Shown: positions 16,121 to 24,877 of the stretch, piece by piece
How the letters are laid out: every line of letters starts with the position of its first letter
How positions within the stretch are numbered: position 1 is the first letter of the stretch
Assembly (NCBI GenBank): GCA_021648745.1
Contig: JAKISE010000013.1
Coordinates: 1-50,659, forward strand
DNA: 50,659 nucleotides
Origin: Cyclobacteriaceae bacterium
GTDB taxonomy: Bacteria; Bacteroidota; Bacteroidia; Cytophagales; Cyclobacteriaceae
Reading direction: 5' to 3'
Position numbers and translations under genes: made by a program
Notes under the pieces: generated by a model
What the model saw: the letters and a program-made list of their open reading frames with translations, nothing else
Database searches by the model: none
Told to the model about the DNA's origin: nothing

Positions 16121-18252
16121 TTTGTAACCACAATTCTTTTTACTCGTTTTTGATTATCATTACTCACAACTTCTACTAGGTAAACTCCTGCTAATAGTGG
16201 TAATTGAAGTTTTTCTTTCAACCCTGCCTGTAGCAAAACCGAATCAATAATTACCTTGCCAGTAACATCTATAACACGAGCTCTCCCATTCTTATTAGAT
16301 TGAATGGTAATCTGATTGCTTTCTACTGGATTAGGAAAGGTAATCACCATTAATTCCAGGCCAGATTCATGATTTGTGCTTTGAGAATTTTTTAGAAGCT
16401 GTAAACCTCCTGTTAATAATCCAACACAAATAGCAGGCTCCTTGGTTGCAAATAAATTTGCCAAAGAGAATTGAGTGATTCTACCAAAATTTAAACTGAA
16501 AGAGCTGCCTCCGAGTTCTGTAATTCCCATAACCGGATTAGCGGTGCTTCCTTCCAAAAAATTTTCATAAAACATTATTACCCCCCTATCATCTAAGGTT
16601 AGTAAGTCATTCGTCCCATTTGCATTAATATCTTCAATAATTGTATGAAGATTTCTATTATTAAAATTTTCTGCAATAGATAAATACTCAGCAGAAACTA
16701 ACTGCCATGAGGCATTAGTCACACTGCTTGTAGTTGTGTAGTATTCTAAGTTTCCTGCCTGCTTCCCAATAAGGAGCCCTGTTTCAACACCCCGTTTAAA
16801 ATAAGTGGGGTTATCCCAAATTGATAGCTCTGGCAGTACGAGCTTTACTGAGTTTGATTTTGAATAAGGAATAACAGGGTTCGCTGAATACAGAAAAGCC
16901 GTAGCTTCCAGCAAATTATCTTTAATCTTATAAAGGATTAAATCATCTAAATTATTTCCTTCAATATCAAATACTTGCAATTTTATAGACTCATTGTTTT
17001 CTACTGAAATCTCAAGATAATCTCTTGTAACAAGTTCAAATGAAGGCTGTGCTATTGTTCCCGTATTCTCGTACATCCAAATTGAAGATGCGCCATCAAC
17101 TGTTCCTGTTCCAATTAGCAAATCTTCATCTCCATCAAAATCAAGGTCTACAAAAACAGGACTTGCCTTATGGCCAACATCAATCATTTCATTTTTTAAG
17201 AATTGATTGGTTACAAAATCGTACTCTCCATTATCATTTTTAGTATATTGGTAAAACTCATCGTAGTTATTCAACCCATCTGCTTGATAATTATTGGGAG
17301 CAACAAGCAAATCTTGAACCCCATCATTAAAAATATCCACTTCATAAAATGCAGGAAAATTAATCCGCAAAGGGTCAGTCAAATTAGGGAAGTCAAAAGA
17401 AACACTTTCCATTTTGGCATCCGAAATTGTTCCTGTATTAGGCAAGTATCCTGATAAATTACAATACTCTTGACCTATCAATAAATCTTGTAAAGCTTGG
17501 GTTGAGTAATTAAAACTTAAAATAGCCCTACCTCCTGAATGTGCTATTCTTCCAGTTGTTGGGCAATCATCTGTACCAAATGTGTACGTATCACAAGTAC
17601 ATTCTTCAAAATCACCATACCTTCGAGTAACCCTATTAAACTCTAACCCACAAGCTCCACTATTTTCAACACTTAAATTTTTATGAAACTCAATAGTCCC
17701 ACCAATAGAAAAATTGAAAGTTAAGATATCTAAGTCGCCATCATTATCTACATCGGTAATTGCAGGCAAATCTGAGCTGTTTACTTGCAAATTAATCTGC
17801 CCACTAAATCCTTCGGTATAAATGGTTTGATGGATTAATTCCCACTCAAGTTGTGCAGTACTTGTATTCTCATACAAACTTATTCCGAAGATAGAGGATG
17901 TAAACAAATCCATTTTTCCATCACAATTATAATCTCTCAACAACACCCAATTCTGTAAGCCTGCCGGAAATAAACTTTCGTAAAATGGTGAATAGGTGTA
18001 CTGTCCATCTTCCAACAGATAAGTAAATATTTTGTTAGAAGCTCTATCAAACACAAACAAATCATCTGTTCCATCAAGGTTTAAATCGATGGTGCTGTAC
18101 TGTGGAGCAATAAAACCGCCAGAAAAAGGCTGGCTAAGAACCACTTGCTCTTCTATAAACGAAACAGAGTTTTCAAATGTATAGGTTAATTGCGCTTCTG
18201 CTATAACAGAAAAAAAAGGCAAAAAAAGAAGCTGCCATTTAAAAGTTTTCAT
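16117..18252 (-). CDS. Secreted FG-GAP/VCBS-repeat protein with T9SS type A sorting domain
   Basis: 711 residues from the ATG at 18252; a TTG two codons earlier is ignored. A signal peptide (MKTFKWQLLFLPFFSVIAEA) leads into repeated calcium-binding-like blades: DLNLDGTDDLFVF, DYNCDGKMDLFTS, DVDNDGDLDILTF, DIFNDGVQDLLVA, DLDFDGDEDLLIG and DINANGTNDLLTL. These form a beta propeller of integrin type. The last 75 residues carry a T9SS type A signal (FPNPVESNQITI, DVTGKVI, GVYLVEVV, ending KRIVVTN). The protein should be exported by Sec and then moved across the outer membrane and attached to the surface. Several Cys-rich loops occur in the middle. The target is unknown; surface adhesion is inference. 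Confidence 0.93.
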   Translation of the reverse strand: MKTFKWQLLFLPFFSVIAEAQLTYTFENSVSFIEEQVVLSQPFSGGFIAPQYSTIDLNLDGTDDLFVFDRASNKIFTYLLEDGQYTYSPFYESLFPAGLQNWVLLRDYNCDGKMDLFTSSIFGISLYENTSTAQLEWELIHQTIYTEGFSGQINLQVNSSDLPAITDVDNDGDLDILTFNFSIGGTIEFHKNLSVENSGACGLEFNRVTRRYGDFEECTCDTYTFGTDDCPTTGRIAHSGGRAILSFNYSTQALQDLLIGQEYCNLSGYLPNTGTISDAKMESVSFDFPNLTDPLRINFPAFYEVDIFNDGVQDLLVAPNNYQADGLNNYDEFYQYTKNDNGEYDFVTNQFLKNEMIDVGHKASPVFVDLDFDGDEDLLIGTGTVDGASSIWMYENTGTIAQPSFELVTRDYLEISVENNESIKLQVFDIEGNNLDDLILYKIKDNLLEATAFLYSANPVIPYSKSNSVKLVLPELSIWDNPTYFKRGVETGLLIGKQAGNLEYYTTTSSVTNASWQLVSAEYLSIAENFNNRNLHTIIEDINANGTNDLLTLDDRGVIMFYENFLEGSTANPVMGITELGGSSFSLNFGRITQFSLANLFATKEPAICVGLLTGGLQLLKNSQSTNHESGLELMVITFPNPVESNQITIQSNKNGRARVIDVTGKVIIDSVLLQAGLKEKLQLPLLAGVYLVEVVSNDNQKRVKRIVVTN

Positions 18253-18376
18253 ACTCAAAAATAAGCAGTATAAAACAAAGAATAATTAGATGCTAAAAAC
18301 AAGGTTAAAATGACTTAGGAGACATATTCTTTATTGGATGTACAAAAATATCAATTCAAGATATTACTTTTATCAC

Positions 18377-19657
18377 ATGGGAATTAAAGATATCTATAAG
18401 TTATTTATTAAGAGCACAGGAGTTAGCACAGATACACGCAACATAAAGAATGGTTCCTTATTTTTTGCACTTAAAGGAGAAACCTTTAATGGAAATAGAT
18501 TTGCGTATGAAGCTATAACGCAAGGTGCTGCTTATGCTATTGTTGATGAAGACATCGATAATTCTGCAAACACCATTATAAAAGTGGACAATGTACTGCA
18601 AACTCTTCAAGAATTGAGCAGTCATCATCGGAATCAATTAGATATTCCTGTTATCGGCATTACAGGTAGTAACGGAAAAACTACAACCAAAGAGCTTATA
18701 GCCAGTGTTCTTTCAACCAAATTCAAAGTACATTTTACACAGGGCAATTTCAACAACCATTTGGGCGTGCCGCTTACCTTATTGGCAATGCCACAAGATA
18801 CCGATATTGCTGTGATTGAAATGGGAGCTAATCATATCGGGGAAATTGCGAATTTATGCAAAATTGCGAATCCCAATTATGGTATAATTACCAATATTGG
18901 CAAGGCCCACTTAGAAGGATTTGGAGGTGTTGAAGGTGTGCTGAGAGCAAAATCAGAATTGTACCAGCATATTTTAGCCCATGGAGAAACAGTATTTATT
19001 AATTCCCAAGATGAGGTGCTCAACAACATGAGCAAACGATTTAATAACCCTATAAAGTACCCACGCAGTGGAGACTTTTTTGAATGCAAGTACTTAGGGG
19101 CTAATCCATTTGTAGAATTTGAAATAGATGGCAAAGCACACTCTTCTCGTCTCATTGGTAAATATAATTTTGATAATATTGCTTCGGCACTAACAATTGG
19201 GTTTTATTTTAAAGTACCCTTGGGTAAAGCCGTACTGGCAATAAAAAAATACATCCCTACTAATAACCGCTCTCAAGTAATTAAAACTGCAAAGAATACA
19301 TTAATTCTTGATGCTTATAATGCCAATCCTGGATCAATGCAGGCAGCTATCGAAAACTTTGCAGAAATGGATGCTAAGTCTAAATCGGTTATTTTAGGAG
19401 ATATGCTAGAGCTTGGAGAAGACAGCGCAAAAGAGCACGAATTATTGGGAAAGCTTGTAGGAAGCAAAAAATTTAATGCAGTACTTTTCTGTGGTACAGA
19501 AATTAGAAAAGCCGCCCCTAAATGTATTGGCAGCCTCTATTTTAAAACCAAAGCAGAGTTGTCAGATTACCTAACAGCCAACCCTTTGGTAAAAACTACC
19601 GTTCTTATAAAAGCATCAAGAAGCATAGGACTTGAAACTCTAGCTAAGAAACTTTAA
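18377..19657 (+). CDS. murF: UDP-N-acetylmuramoyl-tripeptide--D-alanyl-D-alanine ligase
   Basis: 426 residues from the ATG at 18377 (an in-frame ATG at 18338 adds 13 residues not typical of the family). Mur ligase layout: N-terminal substrate domain with GVSTDTRNIKNGSLFFAL, the ATP-binding GSNGKTTTKE (97-106), the central NFNNHLGVPLTLLAM and EMGANHIGEI motifs specific to MurF, and a C-terminal domain with DAYNANPGSM and ILGDMLELG. It adds D-Ala-D-Ala to UDP-MurNAc-tripeptide in the cytoplasm, completing the peptidoglycan precursor. It stands apart from any dcw cluster and is followed after 4 bp by a CAP-superfamily gene. Confidence 0.96.
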   Translation: MGIKDIYKLFIKSTGVSTDTRNIKNGSLFFALKGETFNGNRFAYEAITQGAAYAIVDEDIDNSANTIIKVDNVLQTLQELSSHHRNQLDIPVIGITGSNGKTTTKELIASVLSTKFKVHFTQGNFNNHLGVPLTLLAMPQDTDIAVIEMGANHIGEIANLCKIANPNYGIITNIGKAHLEGFGGVEGVLRAKSELYQHILAHGETVFINSQDEVLNNMSKRFNNPIKYPRSGDFFECKYLGANPFVEFEIDGKAHSSRLIGKYNFDNIASALTIGFYFKVPLGKAVLAIKKYIPTNNRSQVIKTAKNTLILDAYNANPGSMQAAIENFAEMDAKSKSVILGDMLELGEDSAKEHELLGKLVGSKKFNAVLFCGTEIRKAAPKCIGSLYFKTKAELSDYLTANPLVKTTVLIKASRSIGLETLAKKL

Positions 19658-19661
19658 AAAA

Positions 19662-20144
19662 ATGATAAACTCCATCGTGCTCCTTTTTTCTTTGATTCTC
19701 TCATTAATACCCAGGGAACCTAACCTTACCAAAACTGAAATTTCAGAGACTTTAGCAACTCATAATGAGTGGAGAGCAAAAGTAAATGTACCACCGTTGG
19801 TGTGGGATGAGGGCTTGGCTAAAACTGCCCTAAAATGGGCTAAACAATTAAAAAAAGAAGGGTGCGCTTTTAAACATAGCCGAGCCCAAGGGTTAGGCGA
19901 AAATCTGTTTATGGGTACCACTGGTTTTTACGGACCCAAAGAAGTGGTTGATGCTTGGGGAAATGAAATTGAAGAGTATAATTATGAAGACAACTCGTGC
20001 TCAGGAGTTTGTGGGCATTATACCCAAATAGTTTGGGCAACCACCAAAAAAGTAGGCTGTGCTAAAATAGAGTGCGATGGAAACGATATTTGGGTTTGTA
20101 ATTACGACCCACCTGGTAACTGGGTAGGGCAGAAACCGTATTAG
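19662..20144 (+). CDS. Secreted CAP-superfamily (SCP/PR-1-like) protein
   Basis: 160 residues with a short hydrophobic N-terminus (MINSIVLLFSLILSLI) acting as an export signal. The whole mature part is one CAP domain: HNEWRAKVNVPPLVWDEGLA, GENLFMG, GHYTQIVWATTKKVGCA (118-134) and VCNYDPPGNWVGQKPY at the C-terminus. The CAP cavity residues H72, E80, E102 and H119 are present. Six cysteines (68, 113, 117, 133, 138, 146) match the number in plant PR-1 proteins, unlike most bacterial YkwD-type CAP domains, which lack them. CAP proteins bind sterols or lipids or act extracellularly; no bacterial function is firmly known. It follows murF by 4 bp. Confidence 0.92.
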   Translation: MINSIVLLFSLILSLIPREPNLTKTEISETLATHNEWRAKVNVPPLVWDEGLAKTALKWAKQLKKEGCAFKHSRAQGLGENLFMGTTGFYGPKEVVDAWGNEIEEYNYEDNSCSGVCGHYTQIVWATTKKVGCAKIECDGNDIWVCNYDPPGNWVGQKPY

Positions 20145-20154
20145 TTCTAACTAA

Positions 20155-20418
20155 TAACCTGAGTTCGGCCTAAGGAGTGCTGTCAGAAAATAAGATAGTA
20201 AGTGAGGTTTTAGAAATAAAAAGTGAAAAAATAATGGATTATTTCACTTTTTATTTCTAAAAAATGGCTTGCTAAATATTTTCCCTTAGGGCTTTAGTGA
20301 AATTTCCCCAAACTTCCTCAAATTTCTTTGAATTAACCCGTTAGTTCTACATAAATTGGAGTCGTTTATGAAATTTTCACTTAAAGCTGACAGTATTCCT
20401 TAGGCCGAACTCAGGTTA
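20155..20418. mobile_element. MITE-like element with 32-bp terminal inverted repeats
   Basis: The left end 20155-20186 begins TAACCTGAGTTCGGCCTAAG and the right end 20387-20418 is its reverse complement at 30 of 32 positions. The 264-bp element has no ORF of note. TAATAA occurs at 20152-20157 and 20417-20422, which could be a target duplication but overlaps the repeats, so it is uncertain. The interior contains a perfect 21-bp hairpin. The right end abuts a broken DUF4239-like gene, and a relative of its right half occurs at 45933-46030. Size and structure fit a miniature inverted-repeat transposable element mobilised by a transposase encoded elsewhere. Confidence 0.75.
20208..20262. repeat. 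Perfect 21-bp hairpin inside the MITE-like element
   Basis: Positions 20208-20228 and 20242-20262 are exact reverse complements (core TAGAAATAAAAAGTGAAA), with a 13-nt loop. The AT-rich stem lies about 60 bp after the CAP gene stop and could act as a bidirectional terminator, or be part of the element's folding. No long T-run follows. Confidence 0.7.
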
Positions 20419-20908
20419 ATAAGAACCTCAGGCCCTTTTAAAATTTGCTGATCCGAATTATCTGTTGAAAGTTTTAATACCAGCCCATTAACTTCTAAAA
20501 TAGCATTCGAAATTTTTGAAAAGTAAGGATTATTGGTAGCCTCTTTCCATTCATCTTCAATAGCATAATCAACATAGGCTATAAGTTCCTTTTTTATAGC
20601 CTATACTTCTTTGGTATTGAAAATTCTCAGTCATGCATACACATTTGCAATGAGAGAAGTTTCCAACTCCAACGAATCTCGCACTCTGTTATACTCCACT
20701 CTCTCATTGGCATAGCCCAATGAAATTAAAAGCGCAATAATCCAGCCTAAACCCTAAAAAGAAGCCTTCCTACTCGCTCGTGTTGCTTAGTTAACTTTTC
20801 CTCAATAAGTTTACTTACAAAGCCAAACCTCCACAGTATTAAGCACCAAACACATTATAGTAATAATGAGAAGGCCTTGCCAAACAGGAAGGTAAAACAA
20901 AACCCCAT
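20419..20908 (-). pseudogene. Broken DUF4239-like (bestrophin-like) membrane protein gene
   Basis: Reading the minus strand gives protein-like segments in changing frames: LPVWQGLLIITIMCLVL, then GFVSKLIEEKLTKQHERVG, then GWIIALLISLGYANERVEYN, RVRDSLELETSLIANVYA, a stop, LRIFNTKEV, another stop, and AIKKELIAYVDYAIEDEW. This order (two N-terminal helices, charged linker, helix, EAN-like region with conserved spacing) recalls DUF4239 proteins. There are at least two frameshifts and two in-frame stops, and the C-terminal half is missing: the frame runs into the MITE end and stops within its repeat. It lies directly after the M28 peptidase gene, so it was probably the next gene in that operon. 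Confidence 0.7.
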
Positions 20909-20917
20909 TAATTTATA

Positions 20918-22135
20918 TTACCAGGTTATGTCAAACGTTATCTCCTCTTCGCCTCTTTTAACTACCACCTTAGATGTGTCTCCTTTTTTATAAATGCCCA
21001 AAGCTTTCATATAGCCCATCATATCTTTTATTTCAAGGTCATCAATTTTAATAACAATATCTCCTTTTTGTAAACCAGCTTTTTGAGCAGGTCGGTCTTC
21101 TTTCACTCCGCTCAATAGCATGCCGGAGCCCTCAAACATGTAATCAGGTATTACACCAAGTGTAACCGAGTACTTAGGCGCTTTTCGAGAGTCTTCATCT
21201 TTGGTTTTAGTAAACTCCAGTTTTCCAGCATCATTTGCCGAAGCAATAACATCTTCAATAAACTTTTGCACAGTTTTCATTCCTTCATAGTTGATTTTAT
21301 CAGCATCATCGGTTGGTTTGTGATAATCATCGTGCTGACCCGTAAAAAAATGTAATACTGGCTCATCTTCTAAATAAAATGAAGTATGATCCGAAGGACC
21401 TATGCCACTTTCCTTGGCAATCATTTTTACTCCGTTAGATTCTGCTATTTTACTTAGTACGGTTTTCCAAGTAGGAGATGTACCCGTACCATAAACAGCC
21501 AGTTTTTTCTCCTGATCCATTCGTCCGACCATATCCATATTTAGCATATAATTTATGCTAGCAAGCTCAACAGTTGGGTGTTTCACAAACCAATTCGAGC
21601 CCCAAAGACCTTTTTCCTCGCCCGAAAAGGCAATGAACAAATAGTTATTATTGGTATATTTATCTTTCAAAAAATCTGCCAATTGTATCATTATAGCCAC
21701 CCCACTAGCGTTATCATCAGCTCCATTATGAATCGCTTTATCTTCGCTTAAAGATCCTTCATCTCCAAACCCTAGGTGGTCAAAGTGTGCACCTATCACT
21801 ACCGTGTATTCAGCTTTATTATCAATAAAGCCAATAACATTTCTCCCTTCTAATGCCTTGCTTGTATCTGCTTGTACTTTAGCATGTGGGTTGTGCCTTG
21901 GCTTTACTGAAAACACTTGGTAATAGCCATCTGTGCCTTTAGGGTCTAGCCCTAACTTCTTGAATCGCTTTGCCAAATATTTTGCAGCTTCCACCTCTCC
22001 ATTAGACCCAATTTCTCGCCCTTCTAATTTATCACTGGCCAAATACTCCACATCTTCTTGTATTGTTTGGCCAAAGCTGTAAATTGAGGTAACAGTTAAT
22101 AGCAAAAACAAATAATTCTTTAATAATTTGTGCAT
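20918..22135 (-). CDS. Secreted M28 family zinc aminopeptidase with C-terminal PDZ domain
   Basis: 405 residues; signal peptide to about residue 22 (LLLTVTSIYSFGQ). M28 zinc ligands and catalytic residues are all visible: H117 in GAHFDH, D140/D141 in NGADDNASG, E173-E174 in SGEEKG, D201 in MLNMDMVGR and the His of GPSDHTSFY. Residues about 310-405 form a PDZ domain (GVIPDYMFEG...RPAQKAGLQKGDIVIKID), likely for substrate or partner binding. It should be a periplasmic or surface exo-peptidase. It lies 2 bp downstream of the TapB-like gene, and a broken DUF4239-like gene follows it. Confidence 0.93.
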   Translation of the reverse strand: MHKLLKNYLFLLLTVTSIYSFGQTIQEDVEYLASDKLEGREIGSNGEVEAAKYLAKRFKKLGLDPKGTDGYYQVFSVKPRHNPHAKVQADTSKALEGRNVIGFIDNKAEYTVVIGAHFDHLGFGDEGSLSEDKAIHNGADDNASGVAIMIQLADFLKDKYTNNNYLFIAFSGEEKGLWGSNWFVKHPTVELASINYMLNMDMVGRMDQEKKLAVYGTGTSPTWKTVLSKIAESNGVKMIAKESGIGPSDHTSFYLEDEPVLHFFTGQHDDYHKPTDDADKINYEGMKTVQKFIEDVIASANDAGKLEFTKTKDEDSRKAPKYSVTLGVIPDYMFEGSGMLLSGVKEDRPAQKAGLQKGDIVIKIDDLEIKDMMGYMKALGIYKKGDTSKVVVKRGEEEITFDITW

Positions 22136-22137
22136 AA

Positions 22138-22815
22138 TTAATAATTATAGGTTGTTAAAAGTGTATAGCTTTTTAATTTATTTTTCTTATCGTAGGTTTC
22201 AGATTTTACCATGCCAACATCTTTAGAAAACCATTCTATTGAGCGCATTTCCATTTTTATTATTGTTTTCATGTATATATCCTGACTTATTTTAAAACAC
22301 TCAAAACTGCCTGCAGGGGTATTGAGGGTTTCTATACCTAACACTTTTCTATTTGTAACATCAATCTTAAAGTTCATGGTCATAGGCCCGCTTACGCTCA
22401 TTACTATATTGGCATCTTTAAGTTCTTGCCCTTTCTTTAATTCGGCAGGTAGTTCTACGTTTGTTCCTTTCATGGTCATATCAAAGTCCTTCATCGATTC
22501 CATTTGCTCTTTAGGAAACATGTCACTCATGTCAAAATAAATTACACCTCCTTCACAGGTCAAAGTGCTTGAACCAACTAAAGTTTGCTCTCCTTTTTTG
22601 TCAACAGAGGTGATTTCAAAAATTGCTTCAAACCCGTTCGAAGATTCTTCATATTCTGATACTTTCTGAATGGTTTTTCCTTGTAATTTTCCTTTGGCAT
22701 TAAAGTTTGACAATGTCCAACTCGTTCCTTTCTTTACATGGAAATATTGATTGCACTGTGCCTCCGAATTAATATTGAAAAACCCGACTACTACTATTAA
22801 TAAGTACTTTTTCAT
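22138..22815 (-). CDS. TapB-like / DUF3108-like secreted beta protein
   Basis: 225 residues from the ATG at 22815 (an upstream in-frame start at 22851 precedes the signal peptide and is rejected). Residues 1-19 are a signal peptide (MKKYLLIVVVGFFNINSEAQ). The body is rich in beta strands: SWTLSNFNAKGKLQGKTIQ, a Met-rich middle (MSDMFPKEQMESMKDFDMTM) and a C-terminal GSFECFKISQDIY...SIEWFSKDVGMVKSETYD. The final WFSKDVGMVKSE pattern is shared by TapB-type and DUF3108 envelope proteins. Function unknown. It precedes the M28 peptidase by 2 bp and is likely co-transcribed with it. Confidence 0.78.
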   Translation of the reverse strand: MKKYLLIVVVGFFNINSEAQCNQYFHVKKGTSWTLSNFNAKGKLQGKTIQKVSEYEESSNGFEAIFEITSVDKKGEQTLVGSSTLTCEGGVIYFDMSDMFPKEQMESMKDFDMTMKGTNVELPAELKKGQELKDANIVMSVSGPMTMNFKIDVTNRKVLGIETLNTPAGSFECFKISQDIYMKTIIKMEMRSIEWFSKDVGMVKSETYDKKNKLKSYTLLTTYNY

Positions 22816-22887
22816 AACAATTTTAGTTTTCACATTAAACACTTTTACCAAACTACAACCTAAATCAAGTTTTTAAAACATAATCCC

Positions 22888-24780
22888 TCATTTTGAATAT
22901 AAATAGAACTGATCATCCACTTTTTTAATTATGCCTGCATCAAGCATTTCTCGAATGGTGACTAAGAATAACTCTTTTTTTGAACTTGGTATTTCTTGTA
23001 AAAGGTCTTCCTGTCTAACACTTCTTTCGCTTACTTTATTTAGGATTATTTCGTAAAAATCAATTTCCTTGTTATGCTTTTTATCGAGGCAAATATCACA
23101 TTTTCCGCAAGAAGAATACTCTTCATCAAAGTAGGAAAGAAGTAATTGCATCCTGCATTTCTGGTCGTTTTTTAAATAAACGATTATGGCATCGAGCCGT
23201 TGCTTGACATGCCCTTTTAATGTTTGTAACCTTGTAGATGATTTAAAAAGTTTTGAAACATCTACTCTGGCCTGAAGAAATACTATTTCAGGCTTGCCAG
23301 AAGCCCTAACATAAGAGACAATGCCTATCTTATCTAATTTATCAAGCAATTCTCCCACCTGCTTTTCCTCTACCTCTATAAACTGAGCGATTTTGGCCTC
23401 TGAAATCACTAAAAAATCTGTAAAAAGGGCTCCTCCATAAATACGTAAAACGCCTTTAATAAAAGCATCAAACTTAACATTGGCGATTTGAAACTTATAT
23501 AACTCAGTGTTATTTACCGAAATTTTGAGGCGGCTATGTTTTAAGCTAGAGTCTGTTAACTGCAAGAGGCCTTCTTCTTCTAACCTTTTAAAGGCGTGAT
23601 AAGTAGAAATCATGTCTAACTCATATTTTTTACAAAACTCGTGTAAATCAAACACCCTCGAACTCATAAACCCACTACCTACTGCCATTTGATAGTGATT
23701 AGCAACCGCTTGATACACTTGTACCAAAAATTCTTTTGGTGGGTGATTTAATTCTAGCTGGTTGAGCATTTGATCAAAATCCAACTTATGAGCGAGCAAT
23801 ACTGCATAAGCTAACCGCCCGTCCCGGCCTGCTCTTCCAGCCTCTTGATAGTAATCTTCTGGAGAAGAAGGAGCCTCGTAATGAACCACTAGTCTCACGT
23901 TTGATTTATCGATCCCCATCCCGAAAGCATTAGTTGCCACTATTACTCTTATTGAATTATTAATCCACTCTTGCTGCCTTTGTTCCTTGACTTTAGGTTG
24001 TAAGCCTGCATGGAAGAAAGTGGAAGAAACCTTATTTTTTCGAAGGAGTTCAGAAAGTTCCTTAGTGCCTTTCCGAGACCTAACATACACAATGGCACTT
24101 CCATTAACTTTCGATAGTATTTCAAGCAACTTGGCTTCTTTATCTTCTACCATTCTAACAGAAAAGGAAATATTGGGCCGAACAAAACTACTTTTAAACA
24201 GATACCCCTCGCTGAACCCAAGTTCTTCTTGTATTTCGGTTTGCACCTTAGCGTTGGCTGTAGCGGTTAAGCCTAGTACATTAACATTTTCTAATACCTT
24301 CCTAAATTCATTAATTTTTAAATAGGATGGCCTAAAATCATGGCCCCATTGAGAGATACAATGCGCTTCATCTACCGCTAGCAGGTTCACATTCATTTCT
24401 TTTACTCTTTCTAAAAAGAGTTCTGTTTGAACACGTTCGGGTGAACAGTACAGAAATTTTATATCGCCATAAATGCATGAGTTTAATGCATTATCAATTT
24501 CTCGGTAATCAAGTGCCGAATGAATAGCAATAGCCTTAATGCCCCTTTTCTTCAAAGAGGCTACCTGATCATTCATTAAGGCTATAAGAGGAGAAATCAC
24601 AATGCAAATACCTTCTTTTAATAAACCAGGCACTTGATAACAAATTGACTTACCTCCACCTGTTGGTAATAATGCCAAGGTGTCGTTCCCCTCCAAAACA
24701 GAATTTATAATGTCTTTTTGAACCGGTCGGAAGGAATCAAATCCCCAATATTTTTTTAATATGAGTTCAGGTGTGGTCAA
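22888..24780 (-). CDS. recQ: RecQ family ATP-dependent DNA helicase
   Basis: 630 residues, TTG start at 24780 (no better start nearby, and the family N-terminus begins here). Helicase motifs: I LLPTGGGKSICYQ (about 38-50), Ia SPLIALMNDQ, II DEAH (137-140) followed by the RecQ aromatic loop CISQWGHDFRP, IV-VI with VATNAFGMGIDK and YYQEAGRAGRDG. A zinc-binding region with four Cys (CRMQLLLSYF...SCGKCDIC) comes late, followed by a short winged-helix-like tail; no HRDC domain is evident. RecQ unwinds forked and recombination DNA 3' to 5'. The order of the middle region differs from Escherichia coli RecQ, as in many Bacteroidota RecQ paralogues. Confidence 0.94.
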   Translation of the reverse strand: MTTPELILKKYWGFDSFRPVQKDIINSVLEGNDTLALLPTGGGKSICYQVPGLLKEGICIVISPLIALMNDQVASLKKRGIKAIAIHSALDYREIDNALNSCIYGDIKFLYCSPERVQTELFLERVKEMNVNLLAVDEAHCISQWGHDFRPSYLKINEFRKVLENVNVLGLTATANAKVQTEIQEELGFSEGYLFKSSFVRPNISFSVRMVEDKEAKLLEILSKVNGSAIVYVRSRKGTKELSELLRKNKVSSTFFHAGLQPKVKEQRQQEWINNSIRVIVATNAFGMGIDKSNVRLVVHYEAPSSPEDYYQEAGRAGRDGRLAYAVLLAHKLDFDQMLNQLELNHPPKEFLVQVYQAVANHYQMAVGSGFMSSRVFDLHEFCKKYELDMISTYHAFKRLEEEGLLQLTDSSLKHSRLKISVNNTELYKFQIANVKFDAFIKGVLRIYGGALFTDFLVISEAKIAQFIEVEEKQVGELLDKLDKIGIVSYVRASGKPEIVFLQARVDVSKLFKSSTRLQTLKGHVKQRLDAIIVYLKNDQKCRMQLLLSYFDEEYSSCGKCDICLDKKHNKEIDFYEIILNKVSERSVRQEDLLQEIPSSKKELFLVTIREMLDAGIIKKVDDQFYLYSK

Positions 24781-24830
24781 ATAACAGGATTAAGTAATGC
24801 ATAAAGATAATGGTAAAACCAACCCCTTGC

Positions 24831-24844
24831 CCCTCCAAGGAGGG
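24831..24844. repeat. Short GC-rich palindrome
   Basis: CCCTCC-AA-GGAGGG is a perfect inverted repeat, strikingly GC-rich in an AT-rich spacer between recQ and the enoyl-CoA hydratase. With only a 2-nt centre it would form an imperfect hairpin. Similar GC palindromes occur scattered between genes in many Bacteroidota genomes. No T-run follows, so a terminator is not supported. Confidence 0.4.
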
Positions 24845-24877
24845 CATTTGTGCTCAATATTCTTTTAAGCTAAACAT

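Noticed and set aside
18256..18263. TATTTTTG on the minus strand as promoter of the T9SS cargo gene
   Set aside because: It ends only 3 nt before the ATG, so transcription would begin after the start codon.
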